Source of the DNA: JAAFIP01 sp043747295
GTDB lineage: Bacteria; Pseudomonadota; Gammaproteobacteria; Burkholderiales; Burkholderiaceae_C
Reading direction: 5' to 3'
Assembly (NCBI GenBank): GCA_043747295.1
Contig: JAYTPK010000316.1
Span: 1-64,000 of the forward strand
Length of the DNA stretch: 64,000 nt
In this document: positions 44,143 through 52,304 of the stretch, one piece after another
How the letters are laid out: each line of letters starts with the position of its first letter
Position numbering within the stretch: the stretch's first letter is position 1
The notes under the pieces: model-generated
Seen by the model: only the letters and a program-made list of their open reading frames with translations
What the model was told of the DNA's origin: nothing
Databases searched by the model: none
Translations under genes and position numbers: made by a program

Positions 44143-44235
44143 GGTCGGCTCCATCGTAGTGTTGGGTAAGTAGCCAAAGCTTACCGCACAAAGCCTACAA
44201 AAACCATAGCATTTGCCACCGATTTGGAGTGCAGC

Positions 44236-44266
44236 AAAAAGCCGCAGCAGGCGAACCCGCTGCGGC
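44236..44266 (-). terminator. Terminator after small lipoprotein gene 1
   Basis: On the minus strand GCCGCAGCGGG-ttcg-CCTGCTGCGGC is followed by TTTTT, 22 bases after the stop at 44288. Confidence 0.85.
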
Positions 44267-44287
44267 CCATGAGTTGTGACGAGTAAA

Positions 44288-44518
44288 TTATTGCTTTGGT
44301 GCGCTGGCTGCGTCCATGGGTGCGGGCATAGGTGTGGGTGCAGGGGTAGAGGCAGGCGCACTGCCCGCACTGCCCGAGCTACCCGAGCCCATCTTTGGGG
44401 TCTCGCCGCAACCGGACAATAGCAACGCGGCGCCGGCAAGAGCTAGGCCTGCAGTGCAGGTTACAAGACGCGCTGAAATTAATGAAGAAGGGGTAGTAGT
44501 TTTGGTGGATTGAATCAT
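44288..44518 (-). CDS. Small Ser/Gly/Pro-rich lipoprotein, paralogue 1
   Basis: 76 residues: signal helix ending in lipobox L-L-S-G-C, then a short G-S-G-S-S-G-S-A-G-S linker and a Pro/Ala tail ending D-A-A-S-A-P-K-Q. No recognised domain. The neighbouring lipoprotein at 44655-44990 has the same plan and the same D-A-A-S-A-P ending, so they are probably duplicates. The role is unknown. Confidence 0.7.
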   Translation of the reverse strand: MIQSTKTTTPSSLISARLVTCTAGLALAGAALLLSGCGETPKMGSGSSGSAGSAPASTPAPTPMPAPMDAASAPKQ

Positions 44519-44586
44519 TGTTAAATACCTTGTAGAGGCCGTGCATATGACGGCGCTGGGATGTCAGTTAAAAAAATCAGCACTGT

Positions 44587-44619
44587 GCACAAGCTGGGGT
44601 GATTTGCCCTAGCTTGTGC
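44587..44619. other. Hairpin downstream of lipoprotein gene 2
   Basis: GCACAAGCT...AGCTTGTGC with partly paired centre, 36 bases after the stop at 44655 (minus strand). A T-run follows on the minus strand but about 11 bases away, so it is only a possible terminator. Confidence 0.5.
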
Positions 44620-44654
44620 AACCGACGTGGGACTTAAGACTTAAAGCTTAGGGC

Positions 44655-44990
44655 TTAGGGCTTAGCTGGTGCACTGGCTGCGTCAGACGGCGAGGGTGCT
44701 GGCGTTGGTGGTGCCGACATGCCGCCACCGGTTGCTGGGGGGGTATCAGCGGGTGCTGACGGTGGTGCAGACAACGGCGGTGGGCTGCCAGTGCCGCTGC
44801 TACCACTAGTACCAGTCTTGCCTGCGTCCTTGCAGCCTGTCAGAGCCATCAGCGCCAGCACCACCACAGCGATGCCAGTAAGTGCAAAGGCACGAGAAAA
44901 AGATGCTGTCCCAGTGGGCTGTAGGCTACCGTGGACATCTAAAGCCGGAGCAGTGCGAGAGCTATTGGTATGGACAAAATAAGATTTCAT
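44655..44990 (-). CDS. Small Ser/Gly/Pro-rich lipoprotein, paralogue 2
   Basis: 111 residues with a longer N-terminal part before the hydrophobic segment, lipobox A-L-T-G-C, a T-S-G-S-S-G-T-G-S linker and a Pro/Ala tail ending D-A-A-S-A-P-A-K-P. It resembles paralogue 1 downstream. The basic, polar N-terminus of about 35 residues before the helix is long for a lipoprotein signal. A later ATG before the lipobox is not obvious. Confidence 0.65.
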   Translation of the reverse strand: MKSYFVHTNSSRTAPALDVHGSLQPTGTASFSRAFALTGIAVVVLALMALTGCKDAGKTGTSGSSGTGSPPPLSAPPSAPADTPPATGGGMSAPPTPAPSPSDAASAPAKP

Positions 44991-45152
44991 GGCGTGGTGA
45001 CCGCTACAACACGGCTATAGAGTTAAACAAGCCTTGACCTTAACGGCCTGCAAGTTAGAACACAAGCGTATCTAACACCCCGAGAGCAACCCTACATATT
45101 GTTGCCTCAAACACTCACTACGTTACTCTTAATTGCATAGCAAGACTAATAT

Positions 45153-45968
45153 TTAGGCGCTCGGCGCTCGGCGCTCGCGCAGGCTGGCTACGCCCTCATG
45201 GACATCTGGGCCACCAAAGCCCATAAACTCTAGCGCTAGCGAGGTATCAAACAACGGCCCTGCTTGGCGCAGCCAATTGTTCAAACTGTACTTAGTCCAG
45301 CCGATGGCGGTTTGGCTGCCTGCGGCTAACTTGTCGGCCACTTCATAGGCCTTGGGCAATACATCAGCTTCGTCCACACACAGCGATACCAAGCCAATGC
45401 GCTCAGCTTCTAGGCCACTGATCGGCTCACACAACATGAGGTAGTACTTGGCTTTGGCCATGCTGCACAGCAGCGGCCAGACAATGGCGGCATGGTCACC
45501 CGCTGCAACACCCAGGCGCGTGTGCCCATCGACAATTTTTGCCGTCTTGCTGGCAATAGAGATATCAGCCAACAAACCGGCCACCAGCCCCGCGCCCACT
45601 GCCGGGCCATGCATCGCCGAGACAATAGGCTTGTCGCAATTAATCACGTTGTAGACCAAATCACGCGCCTCTTTCCACACGCGGGTGCGCACCGCAAAGT
45701 CGTTGGCCATGTCCTGCACCAGTTGCAAATCGCCACCGCCTGAAAACCCCAGCCCTTCGCCGCGCAGCACGGCCACTTTCACACTGTCGTCATCACTCAC
45801 ATCGCGCCAGATAGCCGCTAGCTCTTGGTGGCCTTGGTGGCCGGCCGTGGGCAGCTTGCCGTTGCTGCCGGGCAGTTTAGATTTCATTTGAATGTCCAGC
45901 ACAGCGTTATTTACGCCTTTACGGGTGATGTGCAAGGTTTGGTAGTCGTTGTAATCGATATTTTTCAT
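45153..45968 (-). CDS. Enoyl-CoA hydratase/isomerase family protein
   Basis: 271 residues of the crotonase fold. V-L-R-G-E-G-L-G-F-S-G-G-G-D-L forms the first oxyanion loop, and S-A-M-H-G-P-A-V-G-A-G the second. D-G-H-T-R-L-G-V-A-A-G-D follows where a catalytic Glu would be expected (G-D instead of G-E), so the reaction may not be the standard hydration. The C-terminal part is normal. The gene stands alone. Confidence 0.85.
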   Translation of the reverse strand: MKNIDYNDYQTLHITRKGVNNAVLDIQMKSKLPGSNGKLPTAGHQGHQELAAIWRDVSDDDSVKVAVLRGEGLGFSGGGDLQLVQDMANDFAVRTRVWKEARDLVYNVINCDKPIVSAMHGPAVGAGLVAGLLADISIASKTAKIVDGHTRLGVAAGDHAAIVWPLLCSMAKAKYYLMLCEPISGLEAERIGLVSLCVDEADVLPKAYEVADKLAAGSQTAIGWTKYSLNNWLRQAGPLFDTSLALEFMGFGGPDVHEGVASLRERRAPSA

Positions 45969-45986
45969 AATTTCCTAGTGTTTTAA

Positions 45987-46036
45987 GGCTGTAGTCCAAG
46001 TATTTATTACTTAATCAGCTATGTAATTTATAGCAA
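45987..46036 (-). repeat. Dispersed palindromic element, copy 10 (forms the NUDIX stop codon)
   Basis: GGCTGTAGTCCAAGTA, TTATTACTTAATCA, GCTATgtaatttATAGC. The ATAGC end overlaps the last codons and TAA stop of the NUDIX gene on the minus strand. Confidence 0.85.
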
Positions 46037-46528
46037 TACAGAACTGTCTGTGATGACGGCTGACAGTGGCACACGCTGTCCGCGCAGGTAGTCTTCCATG
46101 CACTGCAGCACCAGCGGGCTGCGGTGGCGTGCATGGCTGGCGCGTACTTCATCGGCAGTCATCCACAGCGTGCGCACTATGCCATCGTCTAGCGCGCGGC
46201 CAGCCACGGGCGCGCCCACGCTGCCACAAAACGCAAAGCGCAGGTAGGTGATGTCTTGCGCCGCTTGGCCTGCAGTAGCATCGCGCTGAAAGCGGTTTAA
46301 ATACACTCCTACCAGAGCAATAGGCTCAAAATGGCAGGCGGTTTCTTCTAGCACCTCGCGCACGCAGCCTGCCTGCGGGCTTTCGCCAGGGTCTAGGTGC
46401 CCGGCGGGGTTGTTCAGTCGCAGGCCTTCGGGGGTGTGCTCTTCAATCAACAAAAAAAGGCCGTCATGCTCTATCACAGCGGCCACTGTCGTGCTGGGCT
46501 TCCAGCGCTCTAGGTTGGTTTGGGTCAT
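46028..46528 (-). CDS. NUDIX hydrolase (NudJ-like)
   Basis: 166 residues with the Nudix box G-x5-E-x7-R-E-x2-E-E (G-H-L-D-P-G-E-S ... V-R-E-V-L-E-E-T). The N-terminal W-K-P-S-T-T-V-A-A-V-I-E and later H-R-S-P-L-V-L resemble NudJ phosphatases that act on nucleoside di/triphosphates or HMP-PP. The stop codon and last residues (V-L-L) lie within dispersed element copy 10. The ATG at 46528 gives M-T-Q-T-N-L-E. Confidence 0.85.
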   Translation of the reverse strand: MTQTNLERWKPSTTVAAVIEHDGLFLLIEEHTPEGLRLNNPAGHLDPGESPQAGCVREVLEETACHFEPIALVGVYLNRFQRDATAGQAAQDITYLRFAFCGSVGAPVAGRALDDGIVRTLWMTADEVRASHARHRSPLVLQCMEDYLRGQRVPLSAVITDSSVLL

Positions 46529-46693
46529 AGCAGCATTATGCAAACGCGACTGCAGCTTGTAGTAATGAGGTCTTTTGGATGCCTAAATTAGCCGCACATA
46601 CGAGTAAGCGAGGTTGTGGAATAGACGCAAATTCGTGTAAGCTCTGAGTCAATATTTATTTAATTCAAGCATTCTTTAAAAGAGGAGACCAGC

Positions 46694-47842
46694 ATGCGTG
46701 TTGGCATACCCGCCGAAATACTGGCCGGCGAAACCAGGGTGGCCGTAACCCCTGAAACAGTCAAAAAACTCACTGCCCAAGGCCATAGCATCGTCGTGCA
46801 AAGCGGTGCAGGCGTGGCCGCCAGCGTGACCGATGCCGCGTATGAAGCCGCTGGCGCGCAGATCAACGACGCCGCAGGCGCCTACGCCTGCGAGCTGGTG
46901 CTTAAAGTGCGTGCACCGGTGCTCAAAGAACTGCAAATGGTCAAATCAGGCACCACCATAGTGGGCATGCTCAACCCGTTTGATGCAGAAGGCTTGCAGC
47001 AAATGGCTGCGGCCGGTGTGACAGGATTTGCCCTAGAGGCCGCGCCCCGCACCACCCGCGCGCAAAGCATGGACGTGCTGTCGTCGCAGGCCAACATTGC
47101 AGGCTACAAAGCCGTGATGATGGCCGCTGACAAATACCAGCGCTTTTTCCCTATGCTGATGACCGCTGCAGGCACTGTTAAGGCGGCACGTGTGGTTATC
47201 CTCGGCGTTGGCGTAGCAGGCTTGCAAGCCATTGCTACAGCCAAGCGCTTAGGCGCAGTGATCGAAGCGTCTGATGTACGCCCCAGCGTGAAAGAGCAAA
47301 TCGAATCGCTGGGCGGTAAGTTTATCGACGTGTCGTATGACACGCCGGAAGAAAAAGAAGCTGCTGTCGGCGTAGGCGGCTATGCCAAGCCTATGCCGCC
47401 TAGCTGGCTGGCGCGTCAAGCGATTGAAGTGGCTAAGCGTGTTGCGCAGGCTGATATTGTCATCTCCACCGCATTGATCCCCGGCCGCGCAGCGCCTACC
47501 TTGATCACCGAAGACATGGTCAAGTCGATGAAACCTGGCTCTGTTATTGTGGACATCGCTGCTGGCAAAGGCCCGGGTGGTGTGGGTGGCAACTGCCCCT
47601 TGTCAGAGGCCGACAAAACCGTGGTCAAACACGGCGTGACTATCGTTGGCGAAACTAACCTACCCGCCATGGTGGGCGCAGACGCATCAGCCTTATATGC
47701 GCGCAATGTGCTGGATTTTCTTAAGCTTATTTTGCCGCCCGCCGCCAAAGGTGAGCCGCCTGCAAGCTTGAAAATCGACATGGAAGACGACATCGTGGCT
47801 GCATGTCTGATGACGCAAGCAGGCGAAGTGAAAAAAAGGTAA
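46694..47842 (+). CDS. pntAA: NAD(P) transhydrogenase subunit alpha, part 1
   Basis: 382 residues, the soluble NAD(H)-binding domain I. R-V-G-I-P-A-E...E-T-R-V-A-V-T-P is at the start, with V-I-L-G-V-G-V-A-G-L-Q-A-I-A-T-A and the R-P-S-V-K-E-Q loop. It transfers hydride from NADH to NADP+ driven by proton flow. AGAGGAG precedes the ATG by 6 bases. First of the pnt operon; in this class the alpha subunit is split into AA and AB. Confidence 0.95.
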   Translation: MRVGIPAEILAGETRVAVTPETVKKLTAQGHSIVVQSGAGVAASVTDAAYEAAGAQINDAAGAYACELVLKVRAPVLKELQMVKSGTTIVGMLNPFDAEGLQQMAAAGVTGFALEAAPRTTRAQSMDVLSSQANIAGYKAVMMAADKYQRFFPMLMTAAGTVKAARVVILGVGVAGLQAIATAKRLGAVIEASDVRPSVKEQIESLGGKFIDVSYDTPEEKEAAVGVGGYAKPMPPSWLARQAIEVAKRVAQADIVISTALIPGRAAPTLITEDMVKSMKPGSVIVDIAAGKGPGGVGGNCPLSEADKTVVKHGVTIVGETNLPAMVGADASALYARNVLDFLKLILPPAAKGEPPASLKIDMEDDIVAACLMTQAGEVKKR

Positions 47843-47908
47843 ATGGATTTGCAGGGCAGCCCGTAGCCGCGCAGCGGCAAGCTCTGCCCACCACTCAATA
47901 GGAAAATT

Positions 47909-48223
47909 ATGGACCTCGTATCCCCCACCATTCTCAATCTCATCATCTTTGTCTTGGCCATTTACGTGGGCTACCACGTGGTGTGGACTGTGACCCCTGC
48001 GCTGCATACGCCGCTGATGGCGGTGACCAATGCGATCTCGGCCATTGTCATCGTCGGTGCGATGCTGGCCGCCGCACTCACAGAAACCAATTTAGGTAAA
48101 ACCATGGGCGTGTTGGCCGTAGCCTTAGCGGCGGTCAATATTTTTGGTGGCTTCCTAGTAACTCGGCGCATGCTGGAGATGTTCAGGAAGAAAGAAAAGA
48201 AAACCGAAGGAGGCGCCAAATGA
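47909..48223 (+). CDS. pntAB: NAD(P) transhydrogenase subunit alpha, part 2 (membrane)
   Basis: 104 residues with three to four helices (V-G-Y-H-V-V-W, P-L-M-A-V-T-N-A-I-S-A-I, A-L-A-A-V-N-I-F-G-G-F-L-V-T-R-R-M). This is the short membrane piece of the alpha subunit that helps form the proton channel with PntB. Its stop overlaps the next small gene (ATGA), which is unusual because pntB normally follows directly. Confidence 0.95.
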   Translation: MDLVSPTILNLIIFVLAIYVGYHVVWTVTPALHTPLMAVTNAISAIVIVGAMLAAALTETNLGKTMGVLAVALAAVNIFGGFLVTRRMLEMFRKKEKKTEGGAK

Positions 48224-48438
48224 GTCTTTTCAAACAATCAGCTCCAAAAATTTGGCATTTTGTTGGATTAGCTGCTGGTTTAACTACTTGGTTTGTTGCA
48301 AGAGATATCTGGCTAACTTCGTTGGCCGATCCCTGGTATGTTCGCTACGGTTCATCTGCTTTGGTGGCGGTGCTATTGTCTTTCTTAATTGAGTTTGTAT
48401 TCAAGGTGCTGAATAAAAAATCGGAGAAGTCGTTATGA
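48220..48438 (+). CDS. Small membrane protein inside the pnt operon
   Basis: 72 residues, not recognised. It has two hydrophobic segments (F-V-G-L-A-A-G-L-T-T-W-F-V and S-S-A-L-V-A-V-L-L-S-F-L-I-E-F-V-F) and a Lys-rich tail. It overlaps pntAB and pntB by 4 bases at each end (ATGA both times), so it is translationally coupled to the transhydrogenase. Base composition is more AT-rich than its neighbours, and codons such as TTA, AAA and TTT are frequent, hinting at insertion. It may be an accessory or assembly subunit of the enzyme (inference). Confidence 0.75.
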   Translation: MSLFKQSAPKIWHFVGLAAGLTTWFVARDIWLTSLADPWYVRYGSSALVAVLLSFLIEFVFKVLNKKSEKSL

Positions 48439-49859
48439 GCATGAACCTTGTCACGCTGCTGTACTTGGTAGCTTCTATTTGTTTTATCCAAGCTTTGAAG
48501 GGCCTGTCGCATCCCACTACGTCGATTCGCGGTAATTTGTTTGGCATGATCGGCATGGGCATTGCCATGCTGACCACCATGGCCCTCATAGTCCAAATCT
48601 CTGGCGGTAAAGCCGCTGGCATGGCCTATGTGTTGTTGGGCTTGGTAGTGGGCGGCGGCTATGGAGCGTACCGCGCCAAGACCGTGGACATGACCAAAAT
48701 GCCTGAGCTGGTGGCGTTTTTCCACAGCATGATTGGCTTGGCAGCGGTGTTCATCGCTGTGGCTGCAGTGACCGAGCCTTATGCCTTTGGCATTGTGGCC
48801 AAAGGTGTAGCGATTCCTGTGGGTAACCGACTAGAGCTGTTCTTGGGTGCGGCCATTGGTGCCATTACCTTCAGCGGTTCGGTGATTGCGTTTGGCAAGC
48901 TCAGCGGCACCTACAAGTTTCGTTTGTTCCAAGGTGCACCGGTGCAATTTGCTGGGCAACACAAGCTTAATTTGATCTTAGGTTTAGCCACTATCGGCTT
49001 AGGGCTGGTGTACACATTTACCGAAAGCTGGCCCGCGTTCTACGCCATGCTGGCGCTGGCTTTTGTGATGGGTGTACTCATCATTATCCCGATTGGCGGT
49101 GCTGACATGCCGGTGGTGGTGTCTATGCTGAACAGTTATTCGGGTTGGGCTGCAGCGGGCATTGGTTTTAGCTTGAACAACAGCATGCTGATCATTGCGG
49201 GCTCGCTCGTAGGCAGTTCGGGCGCTATCTTGAGCTACATCATGTGCAAGGCCATGAACCGCAGCTTCTTTAACGTTATTTTGGGTGGCTTTGGTGGCGA
49301 GGCAGTCACTGCAGTGGCTGGTGCCAAAGAGCAGCGCCCTGTCAAAAGCGGTAGCGCTGACGATGCCGCTTTTGTACTGAGCAATGCCGAGACCGTAGTG
49401 ATCGTGCCCGGCTACGGCCTGGCTGTAGCACGCGCGCAGCACGCCGTCAAAGAACTGGCAGCTAAGCTGACTGCCAAAGGCATCATCGTCAAATACGCCA
49501 TTCACCCCGTGGCAGGCCGCATGCCGGGCCACATGAACGTGCTGCTGGCCGAGGCCGAAGTGCCCTACGACCAAGTGCACGAGATGGAAGACATCAACGG
49601 CGAATTTGGCCAAGCCGACGTGGCGATTATTTTGGGCGCGAACGATGTGGTCAACCCCGCAGCACACACTAAAGGCAGCGCCATTTACGGCATGCCTATC
49701 TTAGAAGCCTACAAAGCCAAAACCATCATCGTCAACAAACGCTCGATGGCGGCGGGCTATGCGGGCCTGGACAATGAACTGTTTTATATGGACAAAACCA
49801 TGATGGTGTTTGGCGACGCAAAGAAGGTGATTGAAGATATGGTCAAAGCGGTGGAGTAA
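48435..49859 (+). CDS. pntB: NAD(P) transhydrogenase subunit beta
   Basis: 474 residues. The N-terminal two thirds are about eight helices (A-L-K-G-L-S-H-P near the start, I-G-G-A-D-M-P-V-V-V-S-M-L-N-S-Y-S-G-W-A-A). The C-terminal NADP(H)-binding domain III has V-P-G-Y-G-L-A-V-A-R-A-Q and H-P-V-A-G-R-M-P-G-H-M-N-V-L-L-A-E-A. It forms the proton pathway and NADP site. Confidence 0.96.
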   Translation: MSMNLVTLLYLVASICFIQALKGLSHPTTSIRGNLFGMIGMGIAMLTTMALIVQISGGKAAGMAYVLLGLVVGGGYGAYRAKTVDMTKMPELVAFFHSMIGLAAVFIAVAAVTEPYAFGIVAKGVAIPVGNRLELFLGAAIGAITFSGSVIAFGKLSGTYKFRLFQGAPVQFAGQHKLNLILGLATIGLGLVYTFTESWPAFYAMLALAFVMGVLIIIPIGGADMPVVVSMLNSYSGWAAAGIGFSLNNSMLIIAGSLVGSSGAILSYIMCKAMNRSFFNVILGGFGGEAVTAVAGAKEQRPVKSGSADDAAFVLSNAETVVIVPGYGLAVARAQHAVKELAAKLTAKGIIVKYAIHPVAGRMPGHMNVLLAEAEVPYDQVHEMEDINGEFGQADVAIILGANDVVNPAAHTKGSAIYGMPILEAYKAKTIIVNKRSMAAGYAGLDNELFYMDKTMMVFGDAKKVIEDMVKAVE

Positions 49860-49909
49860 GCATTTTCACCCTGACTTTAATTTTCGTATAGGTAGTTTGG
49901 AGCAAAGCA

Positions 49910-51583
49910 ATGAGTAACCGTCCCTGGCTAGCGTCGTACCCACAAGGCGTGCCTGCAGATATTGATGTCAACCAATACAGCTCGCTGGTGGATTTGATGC
50001 ATGAGAGTTTTAAAAAGTACGCCCCGCGTGCGGCCTATAGCTTTATGGGCAAAGACACTACGTTCGCCCAGGTCGACTCGCTCAGCCGCGCGTTTGGTAC
50101 TTATTTGCAAAGCTTAGGTTTGGTAAAAGGCGACCGCGTAGCCATCATGATGCCCAACGTGCCGCAGTACCCCATCGCAGTCGCAGGCATTTTGCGTGCA
50201 GGCTTTGTCGTCGTTAATGTCAACCCTTTGTACACCCCACGCGAGCTAGAGCACCAGCTCAAAGACTCAGGCGCAAAAGCCATCGTCATTATTGAAAACT
50301 TTGCCACCACACTAGAGCAATGCATCAAAGCCACAGGTGTAAAGCATGTAGTGCTAGCGGCCATGGGCGACCGCCTGGGTTTGCTCAAAGGCGCACTGGT
50401 TAACTATGTGGTGCGCAACGTAAAAAAGATGGTGCCTGCATACAACTTGCCGGGTGCTGTGCGTTTTAACGATGCTGTGGCCAGGGGCACCAGCGGCGCA
50501 TTTTACCAACCTGCTATTACAGCCGACGACGTAGCAGTGCTGCAATACACAGGTGGCACTACGGGCGTGAGCAAAGGTGCGGTGCTGCTGCACCGCAACG
50601 TGATTGCCAACGTGCTGCAGTCTGAGGCATGGAACGAGCCCGCACTAAAATCTTTAGGCGATGTTCAGCCAGTAGGTGTTGTAGCCTTGCCGCTGTACCA
50701 TATCTTCGCGTTCACGGTGAACATGATGCTGGGCATGCGCCAAGGCGCTAAAGGGATTTTGATTCCTAATCCGCGCGATCTGCCTGCTGTGCTGAAAGAA
50801 TTGGCGCAGCACAAAATTCATACCTTCCCCGCCGTCAACACCCTATTTAACGGCTTGGCTAACCATCCAGATTTCAACACCGTGGACTGGAGCCATTTAA
50901 AAATTTCAGTGGGCGGCGGCATGGCTGTGCAAGGCGCGGTGGCTAAGCTGTGGCTAGACAAAACAGGTTGCTCTATTTGCGAGGGTTATGGTTTATCAGA
51001 AACCTCACCGTCAGCCACCTGCAACCCGACAGACAGCAAGCAGTTCACGGGCACCATTGGCCTGCCCATCCCCAACACTTACCTTAAGTGCTTAGATGAT
51101 GATGGCATCGAAGTGCCGCTGGGCCAGCCCGGCGAGATCGCTATCAAAGGCCCGCAGGTGATGGCGGGCTACTGGCAGCGCCCTGACGAAACTGCCAAGG
51201 TGATGACCCCTGATGGTTACTTCAAAACCGGTGATATTGGCATCATGGATGCGAAGGGGTATTTCAAAATTGTTGACCGCAAAAAAGACATGGTTTTGGT
51301 CAGTGGTTTCAATGTCTACCCCAACGAGGTAGAAGACGTGGTGGCGCAGCTGCCCGGCGTGATGGAGTGCGCCGTAGTGGGCGTGGCCGATGACAAGACT
51401 GGCGAAGCCGTGAAGCTGGTGATTGTGAAAAAAGACCCCGCTCTGACTGAAACGCAGGTGCGTGAGTACTGCCGCGCTAACCTGACCGGATACAAGCAGC
51501 CCAAGGTAGTGGAGTTTCGCACTGACCTTCCCAAAACGCCGGTGGGTAAAATTTTGCGCCGCGAACTGCGCGATAAAAAATAA
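49910..51583 (+). CDS. fadD: Long-chain fatty acid-CoA ligase
   Basis: 557 residues. AMP-binding motif Y-T-G-G-T-T-G-V-S-K-G-A, then E-G-Y-G-L-S-E-T-S-P, Y-F-K-T-G-D-I-G and the C-terminal catalytic Lys region P-K-T-P-V-G-K-I-L-R-R-E-L. It activates fatty acids to acyl-CoA for beta-oxidation or lipid synthesis. GGAG lies 8 bases before the ATG. Confidence 0.92.
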   Translation: MSNRPWLASYPQGVPADIDVNQYSSLVDLMHESFKKYAPRAAYSFMGKDTTFAQVDSLSRAFGTYLQSLGLVKGDRVAIMMPNVPQYPIAVAGILRAGFVVVNVNPLYTPRELEHQLKDSGAKAIVIIENFATTLEQCIKATGVKHVVLAAMGDRLGLLKGALVNYVVRNVKKMVPAYNLPGAVRFNDAVARGTSGAFYQPAITADDVAVLQYTGGTTGVSKGAVLLHRNVIANVLQSEAWNEPALKSLGDVQPVGVVALPLYHIFAFTVNMMLGMRQGAKGILIPNPRDLPAVLKELAQHKIHTFPAVNTLFNGLANHPDFNTVDWSHLKISVGGGMAVQGAVAKLWLDKTGCSICEGYGLSETSPSATCNPTDSKQFTGTIGLPIPNTYLKCLDDDGIEVPLGQPGEIAIKGPQVMAGYWQRPDETAKVMTPDGYFKTGDIGIMDAKGYFKIVDRKKDMVLVSGFNVYPNEVEDVVAQLPGVMECAVVGVADDKTGEAVKLVIVKKDPALTETQVREYCRANLTGYKQPKVVEFRTDLPKTPVGKILRRELRDKK

Positions 51584-51601
51584 ACCACATCTGGGTTCAC
51601 C

Positions 51602-52196
51602 GTGGCCATCGCCATATTAAGCGCGTTGCCACAGGAGCAAGCTGGTTTGCAAGCCTTGCTGCAGTCGCCCGTGCGCGTTCAGCGGGCTGGGCGAGAGTTT
51701 TGGCAAGGCAGCCTGCACGGCCACGCGGTGGTTCTTGCGCTGTCGCGTATTGGCAAGGTGGCAGCAGCCACGACAACCACTTTATTGATTGAGCATTTCG
51801 GCGCACGTACGATTGTCTTCACCGGCGTGGCAGGCGGCTTGGCAAGCCAAGTGCGTGTGGGCGATGTGGTGGTGGGCACACAATACTTGCAGCACGATAT
51901 GGATGCATCGCCGCTTTTTGCTCGCTATGAAGTGCCCCTGTATGGGTTGCAACGATTCAATGCATTGCCTGTCTTGCATGCACAGCGCATTGCCTGATGG
52001 GCTGTGTGTCGAAATGGAAGGCGCTGCCGTAGCGCAAGTGTGCTGGGACTACCAAGTGCCGTTTGTTGCAGTGCGCACCATCTCTGACCGTGCAGACGAT
52101 ACTGCGCACATTGATTTTCCAGTGTTCGTACGTGATGTGGCAGGGCCTTATGCCGTCAAATGCATTTGCGCTTGGCTAGAACAATTGCCCATTTAG
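51602..52196 (+). pseudogene. mtnN: Broken 5'-methylthioadenosine/S-adenosylhomocysteine nucleosidase (internal deletion and frameshift)
   Basis: The first frame (GTG at 51602) gives the normal N-terminal half: I-A-I-L-S-A-L-P-Q-E, H-G-H-A-V-V-L-A-L-S-R-I-G-K-V, F-T-G-V-A-G-G-L, then D-M-D-A-S-P-L-F, stopping at 51995. The C-terminal half continues in the +1 frame from about 51988: A-L-P-D-G-L-C-V-E-M-E-G-A-A-V-A-Q-V-C, then T-I-S-D-R-A-D-D. A normal enzyme has some 70-80 residues between these points, including a conserved G-D-R-F block, which are missing. The gene is almost certainly dead. Confidence 0.85.
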
Positions 52197-52254
52197 CATT
52201 CGGCGAATCAAGCTGCTGCACAGTGCCTTAAAGGTACATTTAAGTGCTAAATAT

Positions 52255-52304
52255 GCTTGTAGTTCATGTATTCATTACTCAAGCAGCTATTAAATTAGTA
52301 GCGA
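52255..52304 (-). repeat. Dispersed palindromic element, copy 11 (C-terminal codons of the LysE/ArgO gene)
   Basis: GCTTGTAGTTCATGTA, ttcatTACTCAAGCA, GCTATtaaattaGTAGC. Its end encodes the last residues A-T-N-L-I-A-A and the TGA stop of the ArgO-like gene on the minus strand, in the same frame as the copies inside creC and cca. Confidence 0.85.
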
